From Kitasatospora phosalacinea (GTDB lineage: Bacteria > Actinomycetota > Actinomycetes > Streptomycetales > Streptomycetaceae), in NCBI RefSeq assembly GCF_030268885.1, contig NZ_BSSA01000044.1:1-48658 (forward strand): 48,658 nucleotides of DNA, read 5' to 3'. Below the pieces are notes generated by a model. The model did not search any database. It was not told the origin of the DNA and saw only the letters and a program-made list of their open reading frames with translations. Of the stretch, positions 48,172 to 48,658 are shown piece after piece; within the stretch, counting starts at the first letter, position 1; each line of letters starts with the position of its first letter. Both the position numbers and the translations under genes were made by a program.

Positions 48172-48658
48172 AGGGTCTGTCCAGTGAACGGTGTAACTCG
48201 GTTGGGTTGGGTTAGCGGCGGCCGGCGGAGAGTCGGCCGTCGAAGGCGATCTCGAAGGCGTTGAGTGCGGCCTTCCAACGGGTCATCCAGCGTTTGCGCC
48301 CGGCCCCGGTCGGGTCGAGGGACATGATCGCCATGTAGACGCACTTCAGTGCCGCCTGCTCGTTCGGGAAGTGCCCGCGCGAGCGGACGGCCTTGCGGAT
48401 CCGGGCGTTCACGGACTCGATCGCGTTCGTGGTGCAGATGACCCGCCGGACCTCGACGTCGAAGCTCAGGAACGGCACGAACTCGGCCCAGGCGTTCTCC
48501 CAGAGCCGCACGATCGCCGGATACTTCCTGCCCCAGGCCTCGGAGAACTCCACGAACCGCTCGAGCGCGGCGTCCTCGGTCGGAGCGGTGTAGACGGGTT
48601 TGAGGGCCTTGGAGATCTTGTCCCAGTCCTGCCGGGCCGCGTAGCGGAACGAGGCCCG
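48172..48658 (-). mobile_element. IS256-type insertion sequence, partial
   Basis: The ISL3 reading frame is cut at about 48172, where GGGTCTGTCCAGTGAACGG begins, resembling an IS256-family terminal end. The element runs past the right edge of the window, so its other end and target duplication cannot be seen. Confidence 0.65.
48212..48658 (-). CDS. IS256-family (mutator-type) transposase, C-terminal part
   Basis: The minus-strand frame enters from the right edge and ends with TAA at 48212. It shows the C-terminal hallmarks of IS256 transposases: SFRYAARQDWDKISKALKPVY, FSEAWGRKYPAIVRLWENAWAEFVPFL, the catalytic-Glu region ICTTNAIESVNARIRKAVRSRGHFP and ALKCVYMAIMSLDPTG. No break is visible in this part. 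The N-terminal two thirds lie outside the window. Confidence 0.92.
   Translation of the reverse strand, partial: RASFRYAARQDWDKISKALKPVYTAPTEDAALERFVEFSEAWGRKYPAIVRLWENAWAEFVPFLSFDVEVRRVICTTNAIESVNARIRKAVRSRGHFPNEQAALKCVYMAIMSLDPTGAGRKRWMTRWKAALNAFEIAFDGRLSAGRR

Noticed and set aside
1..48658. rRNA, tRNA, replication origin or telomere sequences
   Set aside because: No conserved tRNA arms, rRNA blocks, DnaA-box clusters or telomere-like palindrome arrays were recognised; a dedicated covariance-model scan would be the decisive check.

Overview
The window is very GC-rich actinomycete DNA, most likely from a member of the Streptomycetaceae (Streptomyces or Kitasatospora). Support comes from the extreme third-position GC, a SsgA-like sporulation protein, a PPOX/F420-type enzyme, a DUF6542 membrane protein, many apparently leaderless genes, and Streptomyces-like insertion sequences at both ends. 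No rRNA, tRNA or CRISPR was seen. The mix of small regulators, secreted proteins, redox enzymes and IS elements looks like a chromosome arm or accessory region rather than core genome.

Layout. 1-0.3 kb: tail of an IS5-type transposase. 0.3-4.1 kb: a P450/ferredoxin pair, a RidA-like protein, an ATP-grasp protein and a TetR regulator with a 28-bp palindrome at its promoter. 4.2-9.3 kb: a secreted tripeptidyl-peptidase-like hydrolase, a GNAT protein, a Pro/Ala-rich membrane protein and a DUF2252 protein. 9.6-13.3 kb: a tight operon of an NCS2 nucleobase permease and one continuous reading frame that joins an ATZ/TRZ-type amidohydrolase to a 2-oxoglutarate/Fe(II) oxygenase. 13.3-19 kb: a PPOX protein, a membrane protein/wHTH pair, a double-HTH MerR regulator, a DUF6194 protein, an HTH/ClpN pair, a beta-lactamase-fold hydrolase and a methyltransferase.

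19.2-21.7 kb is the most striking locus. A protein joining a uracil-DNA-glycosylase-like domain to a mono-ADP-ribosyltransferase domain is divergent from a macrodomain (ADP-ribose-binding or -hydrolase) protein. Both face promoters that match the RecA-independent, PafBC-type DNA-damage motif (TGTCRGTG-N8-TAnnnT). This reads as a DNA-damage-inducible ADP-ribosylation writer/eraser pair.

21.9-34.3 kb holds PhoD with a seven-repeat secreted protein, a MarR/epoxide hydrolase divergon with clear operators, a 2H phosphoesterase, a baeRF-like protein, a VIT-family transporter, a zinc-ribbon protein, a second ClpN-like protein, an EF-hand protein and a lytic-transglycosylase-like protein. 34.4-38.2 kb holds two TetR and three NAD(P)-dependent oxidoreductase genes around two palindromes that share a core. 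38.4-43.7 kb holds an M56 protease/BlaI pair, a DUF1906 glycosidase-like protein, a histidine phosphatase and the SsgA-like gene. 43.7-48.7 kb holds a lincosamide-nucleotidyltransferase-like gene next to nested insertion sequences: an IS1182-type element inside a decayed ISL3-type element, whose tail is cut by an IS256-type element running off the window.
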